Shown here: positions 46,220 to 58,369 of the stretch, in pieces | Layout: every line of letters begins with the position of its first letter | How positions within the stretch are numbered: position 1 is the first letter of the stretch | Assembly: GCF_029784135.1 (NCBI RefSeq) | Contig: NC_073746.1 | Coordinates: 68,803,542 to 68,867,541 of the forward strand | DNA from: Toxorhynchites rutilus septentrionalis | Taxonomy: Eukaryota > Arthropoda > Insecta > Diptera > Culicidae | Reading direction: 5' to 3' | Length of the DNA stretch: 64,000 nt | Notes under the pieces: generated by a model | Told to the model about the DNA's origin: nothing | The model's input: only the letters and a program-made list of their open reading frames with translations | Database searches by the model: none | Translations under genes and position numbers: made by a program

Positions 46220-47380
46220 TCAAGTTGTTAAGTTGAAACGTTTCAAACGGTACTTAAATTCATCCACGGAACAACAGAAATCAAACAAATGAAACACATA
46301 ATTAAATTCACGACACATCGATACAATCGGTTCATTTCTTCCGTACTCGGTTCGTCTGAATTCTAGTCGCAGAAATTTCCTTGATCGTAGGACCACAGTC
46401 GGTGCGTTTAAATTAAACTGTTCGAGAATGTGGGAGGAGTCCGTATGTCCCAGTAGTACTTTGGCGACAAATAAAGCTTTTGCCGAGCTACGTCTTTGAT
46501 GCAGAGTTTCTATCCCAAGCAGACGGCAACGGTCCTTATACGGTGGTAGGTCAGCCGAGTTAGTCCATGGTAGAAATCTCAATGCAAATTTAATGAATCG
46601 AGATTGAACAGCTTCAATTCTTTTTATCCACACGTGCGCATATGGACTCCATACCACTGAAGCCGACTCCAGGACAGATCGAACAAGGGCGTAGTAAAGC
46701 GATCGGAGACAGTAAGGATCTCGAAAGTTGTTTGCAGCTCTCATTATGAAACCTAAGTTCCTGTTCGCCTTATTAATTATGTTAGAGTAATGATCTCTGA
46801 ATGTGAGCTGTGAATCGAGATGAACTCCAAGGTCCTTTACAACGCTGGCTCTCTCGATCTGGCATCCACCAATGTCGTAAACCCAGTGAATTGGAGATTT
46901 TTTTCGTGTGAAGGTGATGACAAAACATTTCTGGACGCTGATGGTCAGACGATTACAACAACACCAGCTTTCAAATTGATTAATAAGTCGCTGCAGTTCC
47001 TTACAATCCTCGGTGGATCTAACTGTTAAGTAGAGCTTGAGATCATCCGCATACAGAATTCGACAACCTGGTGGGATGAGCAAGCACACATAATTGAAAA
47101 ATATCGAAAACAATAACGGTCCCAGGTTGCTTCCTTGTGGAACTCCAGAACAATTCGTAAATGTATAGGACTGCGATGATCCGAGCTTCACGGTGAGTGG
47201 CCTGTTGACTAAGTAGGAACTCAGCCATCCACTGAAGTGTGAACAAGCACCTAATCGCTTCAGCTTAGCAATCAGCAATTGATGATCCACACGGTCAAAG
47301 GCAGCCTTCAGGTCAGTGTAAACAGTGTCGATTTGTGCACCATTCTCAATTGCCCTGACGCAATACGATGAAAAATCCAC
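46220..47380 (-). pseudogene. Jockey-type LINE ORF2, reverse transcriptase second half
   Basis: 386 codons. VYTDLKAAFDRVDH (catalytic Asp motif A), SGVPQGSNLGPLLF (motif B), RILYADDLKLY (YADD, motif C), VKDLGVHLDSQLTF, then the thumb and tail (SLYYALVRSVLESASVVWSPY, KRIEAVQSRFIKFALR, LPPYKDRCRLLGIETLHQRR). The motif set and the RCRLLGIETL..RR tail are those of Jockey-clade LINEs common in mosquitoes. It should be fused to 47408-49639; the break between them is at 47393-47427. Confidence 0.85.
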
Positions 47381-47392
47381 CAGATTCGTGTT

Positions 47393-47427
47393 AATCGAAG
47401 ATTCGTGTTAATTGAAGAATCCATGTT
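47393..47427 (-). repeat. Imperfect 17-bp tandem duplication breaking ORF2
   Basis: On the minus strand TCTTCAATTAACACGAA is followed by TCTTCGATTAACACGAA. The second copy is in frame with the downstream SINTNLVDFSS; the first brings a TAA into the upstream frame (HGFFN*). A duplication of this size, plus one further base, explains the split. Confidence 0.7.
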
Positions 47428-49639
47428 GATCAGGCGAGATGCAAAGCACGCCTCCAACAAGTATCTCGAATAGCTTAGACCCAGCGCATAGAGAGGTTAT
47501 GCCACGATACGTAGACACGTCACGTTTATCACCTTTTTTATGGATAGGAAACATCACTGATGCTTTCCATTTCTCCGGAAACTTCCCCTCTGATAGTGAC
47601 TTGTTGATGATGATTGACAACGGAGCAGCAATAGCCTCAGCACACTTTTTAAAAACGATCGGTGGAATTCCATCAGGTCCAACGGCCGAGGAAGATTTCA
47701 ATCTGCGAATCGCGTCAAGAACGCTTTGCTCAGTAAATGTGAAATTTCCCATCTCAATTACGTTTCTGGGTACATTTTCTAGTGCCAGGCCCATGGCTTG
47801 ATCCGTGATGAAATTCGCTTTAAACACGCTGGAGAAATGCTTAGCGAACAGATCGCAAATTCCCATACGAGACTCAGCTACTCTATCATCAAGAAACATA
47901 GATTTTGGAAGACCGCTCGTTTTGCGTTTTTCATTCATAAAAGCCCAAAAACTTTTAGGGTTACGTTTGAGACCATTCTCTTTGCGTTTTACGTACCTTG
48001 AGTAGAGTAGCCGGTTTTGAGTGCGGTATCTTCGACTGGCAGCATTAAACTGTTGTTTTTCTATTGGATTCCGGTGAATAGTATATCTTCTCAGAGCAGC
48101 CGCTCTCTGGCGTTTCAGTTCGCGCAGCTGGTGATTCGACCATGGGGGTTTACTTCGGTGGCGCCTAGGGGGCACAAAGCGGCGAAATAATTGTACAAGC
48201 GTGTTGGTGAATATGGAGACAGCCACATCAATATTGTTATCAAGAAGCTGGATCCAATCGCAGCTAGCAATAGCTCGACTAATTTCATCGAAATTTGCTT
48301 TGTGAAAGTCCAATCTCACATCATCTATGGAATCATCGTAACTCACAGGCTCTGGGAAATGCATTCTAGCGACAACAGCAGGATGAAACACGTCAGCTTC
48401 AATGAGAGGTTCGGGAGCCTCTGTCACAGTGCATTTGGAGACAGCCTCTGCGTTTATGAATATCAGATCCAATGTACGGCCTCTGTTATTTTTGACGTCA
48501 TTCATTTGTTTCAGGTTCATAGTAGACATTCCATCGACGAGATACGCGCTAGATGTTGAAAATCTGGACTCTAAAGGATCAGCATACAGAAATCCAGTAG
48601 TGCAACTCGACCAGACAAGGTGAGGTTGATTGTAATTTCCAAGAAGAATATGAGAATCACTCGGTTTCAAAGATTCAGTGATACTGGAAACGGACTCAAG
48701 ATGTTTTTCGAGGATGTCAGCATTACCCGCAAGCTCTGGCGCCAAATATACCGCTCCAACAATAATAATACTGTCTGGTCCATGTATATTCACCCAAAGA
48801 TGCTCCCCTAAATCGCTAACTTGCGCCACTGTTTTTGAGGAGCTAAACTTCTTCGATACCGCAATGAGTACGCCGCCTCCTCTTTTTTTCCCTGTCATAA
48901 TTGAGTCACGATCGTTTCGAAACACCGTATAGTAGTCACCAAATAGTTGGGCGGAGTGGATATCATCATTCAACCATGTTTCGGTGAGAACAATAACATC
49001 ATACTCCGTATTCGATGCAGCCAGAAACAGGTCATCAATTTTGGTACGAAGTCCTCTCACATTCTGATAGAAAACCGTTATGCTTCTCCTGTTGTAGAAG
49101 TCGTCATTATGTTGCGCGTTTCGTGTATTCTGGTCAGATACTGTTGGAAATCTGTGAACGACGAATGAATCAGGAAGTGTATTGTTCGAAGTGGATATGT
49201 TCTTGCCTTGAAAAGCAGGCTGGAAGACCTCTTCCGTAGCAGCAGACACAGGACCGGGACGACTGCGTAGACTGGAACTGAGTCGATTTGATTGCAGAGA
49301 TGAACTGCTTGATTGATCGGTCACGACTGTGCTGCGCATAGAAGAGGCTTCCATCGTGCTTATTGACGTGCGTCCCGGTAACTGCTTAACACCTCCGGTG
49401 GTTTCAATGTGCAGTGAAGCTTGTTGATAGCAAACGTTTTGTGAAGAATTGCTGAAACCTGACAGAGCAGGCTGGGCAGCCCTATCTCCACCATCGAGCA
49501 CAGAGTCGGGACGACTGCAGCAGGAACTGATATGATATGGCTCGACTGTGTCGAGAGGATAAGGGCTGCCCATATGACCTGTTTGTGTGCGTCTCGGGTT
49601 GCCCTCGGTGCCGAATGTCGGTTGTTCGCTTTTTGTCAC
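47408..49639 (-). pseudogene. Jockey-type LINE ORF2, endonuclease and first half of reverse transcriptase
   Basis: 743 codons. After a variable Ser/Thr-rich N-terminal third, the endonuclease begins at ITVFYQNVRGLRTKIDDL and continues with VIVLTETWL (catalytic Glu), RGGGVLIAVS, HILLGNYNQPHL and DVFHPAV. The usual GDfN motif is here GNYN, so the catalytic Asp is replaced by Asn. Reverse transcriptase starts at KSSSAVGPDGIPPIVFK, KWKASVMFPIHKKGD, YRGITSL. Ends with HGFFN* where motif-2a (QHGFf..rS..TNL) should run on. In a functional element it nicks the target and copies RNA to DNA. Confidence 0.85.
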
Positions 49640-49641
49640 CT

Positions 49642-50040
49642 CTATGAGAATTTCGGACGAGTAGAAGCAGCATCGTTTCTTTGGTTCAGATCAAATGCTC
49701 GAACAGTGACTCCTTCTGGCCAGTACCAGCGATCGCCGACCACGTTGGAAACAGCCTTACTGACGGTAACTTTGAATGACACAAAGGACAGGTCCGCTAG
49801 ACTTTTCCCACGAGGAACTAGCTTCACAACTTTTACTAACGATGAGTCCATATTCGCAATGTCATGAATATGTTGTTTAACATCGTCTTCTTTTTGATCC
49901 GGGGTGAACGGGGTCACATAAAAGGCTACCATCTCTTCAGAGGCCTGTCCAATTTTGGCAACGCTTAAAGTTCCCGTGCAACGCCGCATAACATTAACAC
50001 CAGTGTGGTTACTGTTACTGTTACTGGGCGAGGCGTGATG
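49642..50040 (-). pseudogene. Jockey-type LINE ORF1, C-terminal end
   Basis: Open frame 49642-49989 (115 codons), in-frame upstream to about 50040. MVAFYVTPFTPDQKEDDVKQHI, VKVVKLVPRGKSLADLSFVSFKVTV and WYWPEGVTVRAFD match the RNA-binding C-terminal domain seen in mosquito Jockey ORF1 proteins (vyvtpf....t.ddv..yi......fvsFKv.v......l....WPeGv.vR.f). It is followed by the ORF2 frame after only two bases (49642/49639). The N-terminal part is absent, so the copy is 5' truncated. Confidence 0.65.
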
Positions 50041-50045
50041 ACCGG

Positions 50046-51270
50046 AGATGACAGATTACGGCTGATTCTTATTACCATCACGATGAGCAAGGGATGAAGA
50101 CAATAATAGTTCTATCCCACAACGTTGACAAAATATTTTTCTTAAAATATATTTCATGTTATGTGTCGAAGTCTAGCGATTACTCTGGAAGAAATCAAGT
50201 TTAATTATGTTTCAATCAAGTAGCCAAGAAACGCTTTTTCTCAGCAGATTTCCTTATATAATTTGACTCTTCACTTCCGCCAAACCTAACGAATATTGAC
50301 ATTCAGTAATTTAAATAAACGCAGTCAATGAATTAATTCACGGTCCCCTGCTGCTGCAGCACACACATTGATGACTCGGATCGAATGAGCGCTCCGATAT
50401 GCTACATTTTTGGCGATATTCGCGAGAAGAAATTCATAGGATTGCCGTCCAACTGTTTGCCATTTCCATTCTGGCAAATCATCGTGTATGTCGTTGGCTC
50501 GCGGTTTCGAGGCTTCCGGAAAGGTCAAACCGTGACAGTTGATACAAATTTCCGTAGGAAATGTTTTGATTCCGAAAGCGTGCAACAAGAAAAGAACAAC
50601 AAACTCTGCCAGGTCGAAGTATCTATAAATTTTTATTGCACCTTGGTTTTGGGGGGAAACTAACAAAAACGCAAATTTGAAGGTAAATCGTTCACAATAT
50701 TTTTCTCCATTATTAGTGGCGATCTCACGCATGATGCAGAGATGGCGACAAATTATAACTAAAACTAGTTCAACAGGACGGTTTCCCTTGAGTACAAGCA
50801 ATAAAACCAAATCAGATGAAAACCCTCGGTGGTGAACATAAAACTGGCTTTTGTCCCTTGACAAGTGGCTCTAGTGCAATAAATATATTTTGTTCGCTTT
50901 CGATGAGATATACAACGAATTTCAAGGACGAATGTTTTTATCCCCAAATTCATTTTTTTTTGTTTGTAGCTTGATGTGCTTCTGAATGGTCCGCAACATT
51001 AGACTTTTTTTTCAATGAAGAATTTGATGCAAAAAAGAATGCTTCCGCGTTAATCTAGAAATGCTTTTTTTTCAATGCAGTTTGAAACTCGTTCTAATTT
51101 GAATCTGTTTCCGCATTCAGTTCGATGACGTTCCGGAACCAATTGGTTCAATAAATTGAGCATTTCTTTTCCGTTTATGGCACCGCTACCCATTATGCTT
51201 CAAGGCTTCTTCACCACAGACTTTTCTTCAATTCAAATTATTCAACTTTTCTAGATTCAAGATTGATTTG
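50046..51270. other. Interval between the LINE and the minisatellite
   Basis: Apart from the open frame at 50325-50864 nothing is recognisable. TTGATTTGAAAATTTTATC at the right edge leads straight into the array. Confidence 0.35.
50325..50864 (-). CDS. Unrecognised open frame, 179 codons
   Basis: Longest non-repeat open frame in this interval, starting at an ATG (50864) and ending at TGA (50325). It contains CINCHGLTFPEASKPRANDIHDDLPEWKW but no complete zinc-finger or other motif I know. A shorter plus-strand frame (50385-50663) overlaps it. No clear promoter, splice or repeat context. It may be chance; length is the only argument for it. Confidence 0.2.
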   Translation of the reverse strand: MSRDKSQFYVHHRGFSSDLVLLLVLKGNRPVELVLVIICRHLCIMREIATNNGEKYCERFTFKFAFLLVSPQNQGAIKIYRYFDLAEFVVLFLLHAFGIKTFPTEICINCHGLTFPEASKPRANDIHDDLPEWKWQTVGRQSYEFLLANIAKNVAYRSAHSIRVINVCAAAAGDRELIH

Positions 51271-51275
51271 AAAAT

Positions 51276-54200
51276 TTTATCATTTTATCATTTTATCAAT
51301 TTATCATTTTATCATTTTATCATTTTATCATTTTATCATTTTATCATTTTATCATTTTATCATTTTATCATTTTATCATTTTATCATTTTATCATTTTAT
51401 CATTTTATCATTTTATCATTTTATCATTTTATCATTTTATCATTTTATCATTTTATCATTTTATCATTTTATCATTTTATCATTTTATCATTTTATCATT
51501 TTATCATTTTATCATTTTATCATTTTATCATTTTATCATTTTATCATTTTATCATTTTATCATTTTATCATTTTATCATTTTATCATTTTATCATTTTAT
51601 CATTTTATCATTTTATCATTTTATCATTTTATCATTTTATCATTTTATCATTTTATCATTTTATCATTTTATCATTTTATCATTTTATCATTTTATCATT
51701 TTATCATTTTATCATTTTATCATTTTATCATTTTATCATTTTATCATTTTATCATTTTATCATTTTATCATTTTATCATTTTATCATTTTATCATTTTAT
51801 CATTTTATCATTTTATCATTTTATCATTTTATCATTTTATCATTTTATCATTTTATCATTTTATCATTTTATCATTTTATCATTTTATCATTTTATCATT
51901 TTATCATTTTATCATATTATCATTTTATCATTTTATCATTTTATCATTTTATCATTTTATCATTTTATCATTTTATCATTTTATCATTTTATCATTTTAT
52001 CATTTTATCATTTTATCATTTTATCATTTTATCATTTTATCATTTTATCATTTTATCATTTTATCATTTTATCATTTTATCATTTTATCATTTTATCATT
52101 TTATCATTTTATCATTTTATCATTTTATCATTTTATCATTTTATCATTTTATCATTTTATCATTTTATCATTTTATCATTTTATCATTTTATCATTTTAT
52201 CATTTTATCATTTTATCATTTTATCATTTTATTATTATCATTTTATCATTTTATCATTTTATCATTTTATCATTTTATCATTTTATCATTTTATCATTTT
52301 ATCATTTTATCATTTTATCATTTTATCATTTTATCATTTTATCATTTTATCATTTTATCATTTTATCATTTTATCATTTTATCATTTTATCATTTTATCA
52401 TTTTATCATTTTATCATTTTATCATTTTATCATTTTATCATTTTATCATTTTATCATTTTATCATTTTATCATTTTATCATTTTATCATTTTATCATTTT
52501 ATCATTTTATCATTTTATCATTTTATCATTTTATCATTTTATCATTTTATCATTTTATCATTTTATCATTTTATCATTTTATCATTTTATCATTTTATCA
52601 TTTTATCATTTTATCATTTTATCATTTTATCATTTTATCATTTTATCATTTTATCATTTTATCATTTTATCATTTTATCATTTTATCATTTTATCATTTT
52701 ATCATTTTATCATTTTATCATTTTATCATTTTATCATTTTATCATTTTATCATTTTATCATTTTATCATTTTATCATTTTATCATTTTATCATTTTATCA
52801 TTTTATCATTTTATCATTTTATCATTTTATCATTTTATCATTTTATCATTTTATCATTTTATCATTTTATCATTTTATCATTTTATCATTTTATCATTTT
52901 ATCATTTTATCATTTTATCATTTTATCATTTTATCATTTTATCATTTTATCATTTTATCATTTTATCATTTTATCATTTTATCATTTTATCATTTTATCA
53001 TTTTATCATTTTATCATTTTATCATTTTATCATTTTATCATTTATCATTTATCATTTTATCATTTTATCATTTTATCATTTTATCATTTTATCATTTTAT
53101 CATTTTATCATTTTATCATTTTATCATTTTATCATTTTATCATTTTATCATTTTATCATTTTATCATTTTATCATTTTATCATTTTATCATTTTATCATT
53201 TTATCATTTTATCATTTTATCATTTTATCATTTTATCATTTTATCATTTTATCATTTTATCATTTTATCATTTTATCATTTTATCATTTTATCATTTTAT
53301 CATTTTATCATTTTATCATTTTATCATTTTATCATTTTATCATTTTATCATTTTATCATTTTATCATTTTATCATTTTATCATTTTATCATTTTATCATT
53401 TTATCATTTTATCATTTTATCATTTTATCATTTTATCATTTTATCATTTTATCATTTTATCATTTTATCATTTTATCATTTTATCATTTTATCATTTTAT
53501 CATTTTATCATTTTATCATTTTATCATTTTATCATTTTATCATTTTATCATTTTATCATTTTATCATTTTATCATTTTATCATTTTATCATTTTATCATT
53601 TTATCATTTTATCATTTTATCATTTTATCATTTTATCATTTTATCATTTTATCATTTTATCATTTTATCATTTTATCATTTTATCATTTTATCATTTTAT
53701 CATTTTATCATTTTATCATTTTATCATTTTATCATTTTATCATTTTATCATTTTATCATTTTATCATTTTATCATTTTATCATTTTATCATTTTATCATT
53801 TTATCATTTTATCATTTTATCATTTTATCATTTTATCATTTTATCATTTTATCATTTTATCATTTTATCATTTTATCATTTTATCATTTTATCATTTTAT
53901 CATTTTATCATTTTATCATTTTATCATTTTATCATTTTATCATTTTATCATTTTATCATTTTATCATTTTATCATTTTATCATTTTATCATTTTATCATT
54001 TTATCATTTTATCATTTTATCATTTTATCATTTTATCATTTTATCATTTTATCATTTTATCATTTTATCATTTTATCATTTTATCATTTTATCATTTTAT
54101 CATTTTATCATTTTATCATTTTATCATTTTATCATTTTATCATTTTATCATTTTATCATTTTATCATTTTATCATTTTATCATTTTATCATTTTATCATT

Positions 54201-54315
54201 TTATCATTTTATCATTTTATCATTTTATCATTTTATCATTTTATCATTTTATCATTTTATCATTTTATCATTTTATCATTTTATCATTTTATCATTTTAC
54301 CATTTTATTTGTCAT
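51276..54315. repeat. 8-bp minisatellite (ATCATTTT)n, ~380 copies
   Basis: About 3.03 kb of ATCATTTT in tandem, nearly without variation. Interruptions: ATCAATTT near 51297, ATCATATT near 51914, an ATTATTATC irregularity near 52230, two 7-base units near 53039-53053, and a degraded right edge (ACCATTTTATTTGTCATTTT, 54298). The unit has no stop codon on the plus strand and period 8, so all three plus frames are open; the 1,054-codon frame is a by-product of this and not a gene. Confidence 0.97.
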
Positions 54316-55870
54316 TTTATCAGAAAGTTCTATCTCAGAAACTATGAGATTTACAAAATTTTAGCCAAAGAAAAAAATTTGGGTAATCCTTTAAACTTTT
54401 ATAAAAAAAATACTTATAGAACTTTTTTTTAAATTTACACTAAAAAAAATTAAAAATTAAAATTCAATTTTCTCGAAAATGCATTTTTTCAAAATTCTAA
54501 AAAAAATTGTGTAGATAGCCCATGCCTTTATCAACAAGTTATGGACGGAATATGGGCACTTTTACAGGAAAATTTTTTTTTCCTTATAACATCTTTTTCA
54601 CTTTTTTTGTGAAAAAAACAACTAATCCTAATTTTGTTAATAGTCAAGATAGCGATATAGTGCATTCGACAAAGCTTTAGATCGCGTTAAAATATGAAGA
54701 CGACAACTTACTATTCTTTATTGTTTCTGGAATATAGGGTATTTTGTATGAAGACTCCTGAAAAAAATATGTATTACTCCTAACATTTTATCAATTTTTT
54801 CAGAAAATTTGAATAACATATTTTCGAAAAAGAATTAATTTTTAATTTTTTTTCAATGATTTTTTCTAATAAATTTGTTTGATCTATAATATAAAATGAA
54901 AACATGAATAATTTCTTACACTTCATTCTTTGACTAAAAATTTGTAGGCCTGATAGATTTTGTGTGTTATTTTTTTTTGGAAATTTTGAGTTTTTCCAAC
55001 TTTTTTTTCGAAAAATTTTAATTGATAAACTATAAGACCTACAAAATATTGGTCAAAGAATGAAATATAGGAAATTATTCAGGTTTTCATTAAAAATATC
55101 AAACAAATTTTTGAAAAAAAATTCAATTGGAAAAAAAACTAAAACCTAAAATTAAAACTCATTTTTCTCGGAAACATGTGTTTTTGAAAATTTGGAAAAA
55201 ATAGATATAAATAGCCCTTACAATTCCAACGAGTCACTTAAACATCGGAAGATGGGCACCTTTACAGCAAAGAAGTTTTTCGGACAACTTTTTTCACGTT
55301 CTCTTTGAAAAATTACTATGATTGTTTAACTCGTAACATTTTCATGTATAATTTATCACGATTTACACGTTCTGCAAACTTTTTTCTATTAAGGAACATG
55401 TCAGGATCATGTCAAACGTGAGAATTTACATACGAAAATGTTACGAGTAAAAAATATTTTTTTCAGGAATCTTCATACAAAAATTCCTTATATTCCAGAA
55501 ACTATAAAAGTTAGAAAGTTGTCCTTCGACAAAAGTTCATATTTTAATAAAAATAATAATTTTTCAAAAAAAAAAACATGGTAAAGTTGTTGTTAGAAAA
55601 AGTTTTTTCCTGTAAAAGTGCCCATCTTCAGATTTACGGACGACTTGTTGATAATTGTTGATGGATTATTCACATAATTTTTTGATAATTTAAAAAGAAA
55701 TACGTTGTTGAGAAAACTGAATTTTAATTTTTGAAAAAAAATAAGTGTAAATTTAAAACAAAATTTAAAACAAAAAAAAATATTTTGTTATGAAAATTTA
55801 AACGATTTACTACATTTCTTTCTTTGACTAATATTTTTTTAAGTAATATAGTTTTTGAGATAGAAATTTT
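54316..55870. repeat. Foldback element adjoining the minisatellite
   Basis: Left arm 54325-54600 (TTCTATCTCAGAAACTAT, AGCCAAAGAAA, TTAAAATTCAATTTTCTCG, ATCAACAAGTT, ATGGGCACTTTTACAGGAAAA) is matched in inverted order by 55590-55868 (TTTTCCTGTAAAAGTGCCCAT, ACTTGTTGATAA, CTGAATTTTAATTTTTG, TTTCTTTGACTAATAT, ATAGTTTTTGAGATAGAAATTT). A related copy lies between (55020-55290). The array begins right at the outer edge of the left arm. Confidence 0.65.
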
Positions 55871-56750
55871 AAAAAAAATTTATAGATTTTTTTGCCCTTT
55901 TCAAAAAGTAGCCTAATTGATTTTGGAATATTTCAAACATGCAAAGTTACTTAAATGGTTAATATTTTCACACCCAAAACATAATCTGAAATAGTGCAAC
56001 TCCTAAGACGAGTTGGCGTGAAATTCGTCTATTCATTGAAAGTATATATTTCTTATGTACTTTCAATAGAATTTTTGAAAAGATGGATTGATGAACAATT
56101 TTTATTAATTTGTTCGTCAGATTTCCCACAGTGCATAGGTAAAAGTGGCCAAAGCTAACGCATTCATTTGGAAACGCCATTTCGATGTTTGGAGTTATAA
56201 TTTACAAGCCTACATTTGGGCGCATTTCCAAACGCGCTCTGTTGTTTTTAAGCCAATCGAAAAATCGATAAGTACAGGTGTGTGCCACGTTTTTGTCATC
56301 CCTACATTAACAAGGAACTTTTTGGAAGTCAAACTGAAAATGGTGAATCAAGAACAGAAGGAAGTGCGTCCTTTTGAGAGCTTTTCAAACAATATAAAAA
56401 CATTTCAAAACATTTGGTGATATGATCTCCATTTTCATGCCCTTCCGCATTTTTGTTTTTCTCTCACCCCACGAAATCCCGTTTTTTTTTTGGGTGACGG
56501 GGAAACAATTCGGCAATGATATCCGCGTATGATTTGGACATTTTATTCCCCACCTCCCGTTAAAAAAAAGAATATAAAAAGCGCTGTCTCGAGACAGAAA
56601 CATAAAAAAACACAACACAACGATGAAATAGAAAGAAACACAAAAGTGTCTGAACAATAAACAACTTGTCTGTTGCTCATTCACTACGTCGACTTTTTTT
56701 TTGCGCCCGCTGTTTTCCCCTTTTTCTCATCCCTGCGCGAGGATAACAAC
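55871..56750. other. No supported gene
   Basis: Short open frames only; nothing recognised. Confidence 0.35.
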
Positions 56751-56783
56751 GATGTCAAACAGAAATAAAATCTTCATCGGATA

Positions 56784-57290
56784 TTGTCGCTGGTAAGGCT
56801 GGCGAAACGTTTGGAAAGTTTTTACTCGCGCTCATCTCTCCCCGATTGGATGTTGAAACGCTTTTTTTCCTCGTCAATCGTAAACACGAATAAAATAAAT
56901 AACAGGAAGGGCAAACACACGGTATTATCCAACAGGTTGAAAACATTGGAAAAAAATCCGTTTTCAAATATTCGCGTTCGCGTCAATCTGAACGGCGTAA
57001 CGCCACCTAATAGAAAATCGCTGCGAACAAAAGCAATAGGAAATCTGTCATTGGAGGTAAAGTTGGTTATGCAACTGAAAAAAGACAACGCCAGACACCG
57101 CAAGTTTCAAGAACTGAAAAAAGCGAACGAACACGGAAAAAAGCTGGCTAAAATGAACCTCAGTAAGGAAAAAGCTGCGGGTGCTCCCGTTGGGAAACAA
57201 AAAGCACACCAGTTTCGCAAACGGTATGATATCTCATTAATTTATTCGCTTTCCTCCCCTCGGAGGAGAAGGAGAACAGTGGAGCTCTAA
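56784..57290 (+). CDS. Unrecognised Lys/Arg-rich open frame
   Basis: 168 codons beginning with ATG-like context after a GC-richer leader (56690-56780). The central part, about 56910-57225, is strongly basic and helical (NRLKTLEKNPFSN, LKKDNARHRKFQELKKANEHGKKLAK) and uses mixed codons as coding sequence would. Possible splice sites frame this part: acceptor AATAACAG at 56905 and donor GGTATGAT at 57223, so it may be one exon of a larger gene rather than a whole protein. No family is recognised. It could bind nucleic acid, judging only by charge. Confidence 0.25.
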   Translation: MSLVRLAKRLESFYSRSSLPDWMLKRFFSSSIVNTNKINNRKGKHTVLSNRLKTLEKNPFSNIRVRVNLNGVTPPNRKSLRTKAIGNLSLEVKLVMQLKKDNARHRKFQELKKANEHGKKLAKMNLSKEKAAGAPVGKQKAHQFRKRYDISLIYSLSSPRRRRRTVEL

Positions 57291-58365
57291 AAAAAAGGAT
57301 CTGTCTTGCCGAAGACAAGCGAAAGAATAGTCGAAGCCCCAGAGAGGAAAGTGGCAGCAGTGGTGGATGGAATAAAAGTTGAAAGTTTTTTAATTAAAAT
57401 TATGCTTAGCAAGGCCCGTTCACGGCCAGTTCTGCTTCCATGTTTCGCCTTTCGTGTCCCGGAATGCACGAGGAATAGGGGGTTCCTGCCGGACGGTCAG
57501 TCCAATGATATGTTCATGAGCATGGATAGTTTTTTTCGACGTTTTGGGGTTAGCCCATCTATCGTGTCGGAGCGAAGCAACACGTGACAGCTTATTATAA
57601 TTGGTTTGATTTAGTGAAGCATTGAAACGTGTTTTTGTTTCAATTATGTCACCGTGAAACTGGTGGCAATCTGACAGCACAATGAGTAAGTGAATACACT
57701 ATGTTTTATAACCATCGAACGACTCAACTATAGTGTTGGATATTATAAAAATATTCGATTATAAGTCTAGTAGGAACTAGTTGCTGCAGTTTTTTTGCCG
57801 ACGCTATCCAAACGAAACGTATACTGACGGTCCGATGAGATCAGGTTTTAATGACACAGGACTTCACTGACCTGTCCAGAATCTCCCAGAAGTTCCAGTC
57901 CAGTAAACAAAAGTAAAGCCCGTCTGGCTTTCATGAACATTATCCTGTTGAAATACCCAATCATCCGTCAAAATGATGCAAGAACGGCGGAAAATGATTC
58001 CGAAGAACTACGTCAATTTCCTGACTGTTCGTTCGTGTCGACCGAAATGCAATCAATGCAAATGGTTTGTAAATATCAGGTGTTGATGAAAAAGGTAATC
58101 TGCATGAAGCCGTTCGTAAACATATGATAAATTTAATCTCAGTTTCGCAGGTGGTTCTTGAACGAATGAATACTTGAATGTACTCGTCGAGATTACAATC
58201 GACAAAAAATTGTTTTTATTCGATTTTCCAAACCGGGGTCCCCCGTTAAGTGACATTGAGAATAGACAGTAACATCGTAAAGTGAATGGAAATGAAACTT
58301 CAGCTTGGTTCTCTAGCTGAGAAATGGTTTTTTTTTACAAAAACTTGTTTTTGAGATAACAGTAC
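57291..58365. other. No supported gene
   Basis: Overlapping open frames on both strands (57306-57587 plus, 57420-57680 minus) show no motif. The remainder is non-coding to the eye. Confidence 0.35.
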
Positions 58366-58369
58366 TATA

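Larger units (their letters stand above)
46116..50045 (-). mobile_element. Jockey-type LINE, minus strand, 5' truncated
   Basis: 3' end at 46116-46140 on the plus coordinate is an (AAT)n-type tail; the 5' side stops inside ORF1 near 50045. Carries the last part of ORF1 (49642-49989) and ORF2 in two pieces (47408-49639, 46220-47380). Damage is light: one visible break inside ORF2. Confidence 0.85.

Noticed and set aside
51276..54315. CRISPR-like or bacterial repeat array
   Set aside because: Units are 8 bp with no spacers; genome content is eukaryotic.
51268..54432. A 1,054-codon open frame
   Set aside because: It is the direct reading of the (ATCATTTT)n array; the period of 8 and absence of stops make all three plus frames open. 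There is no start context or non-repeat domain.
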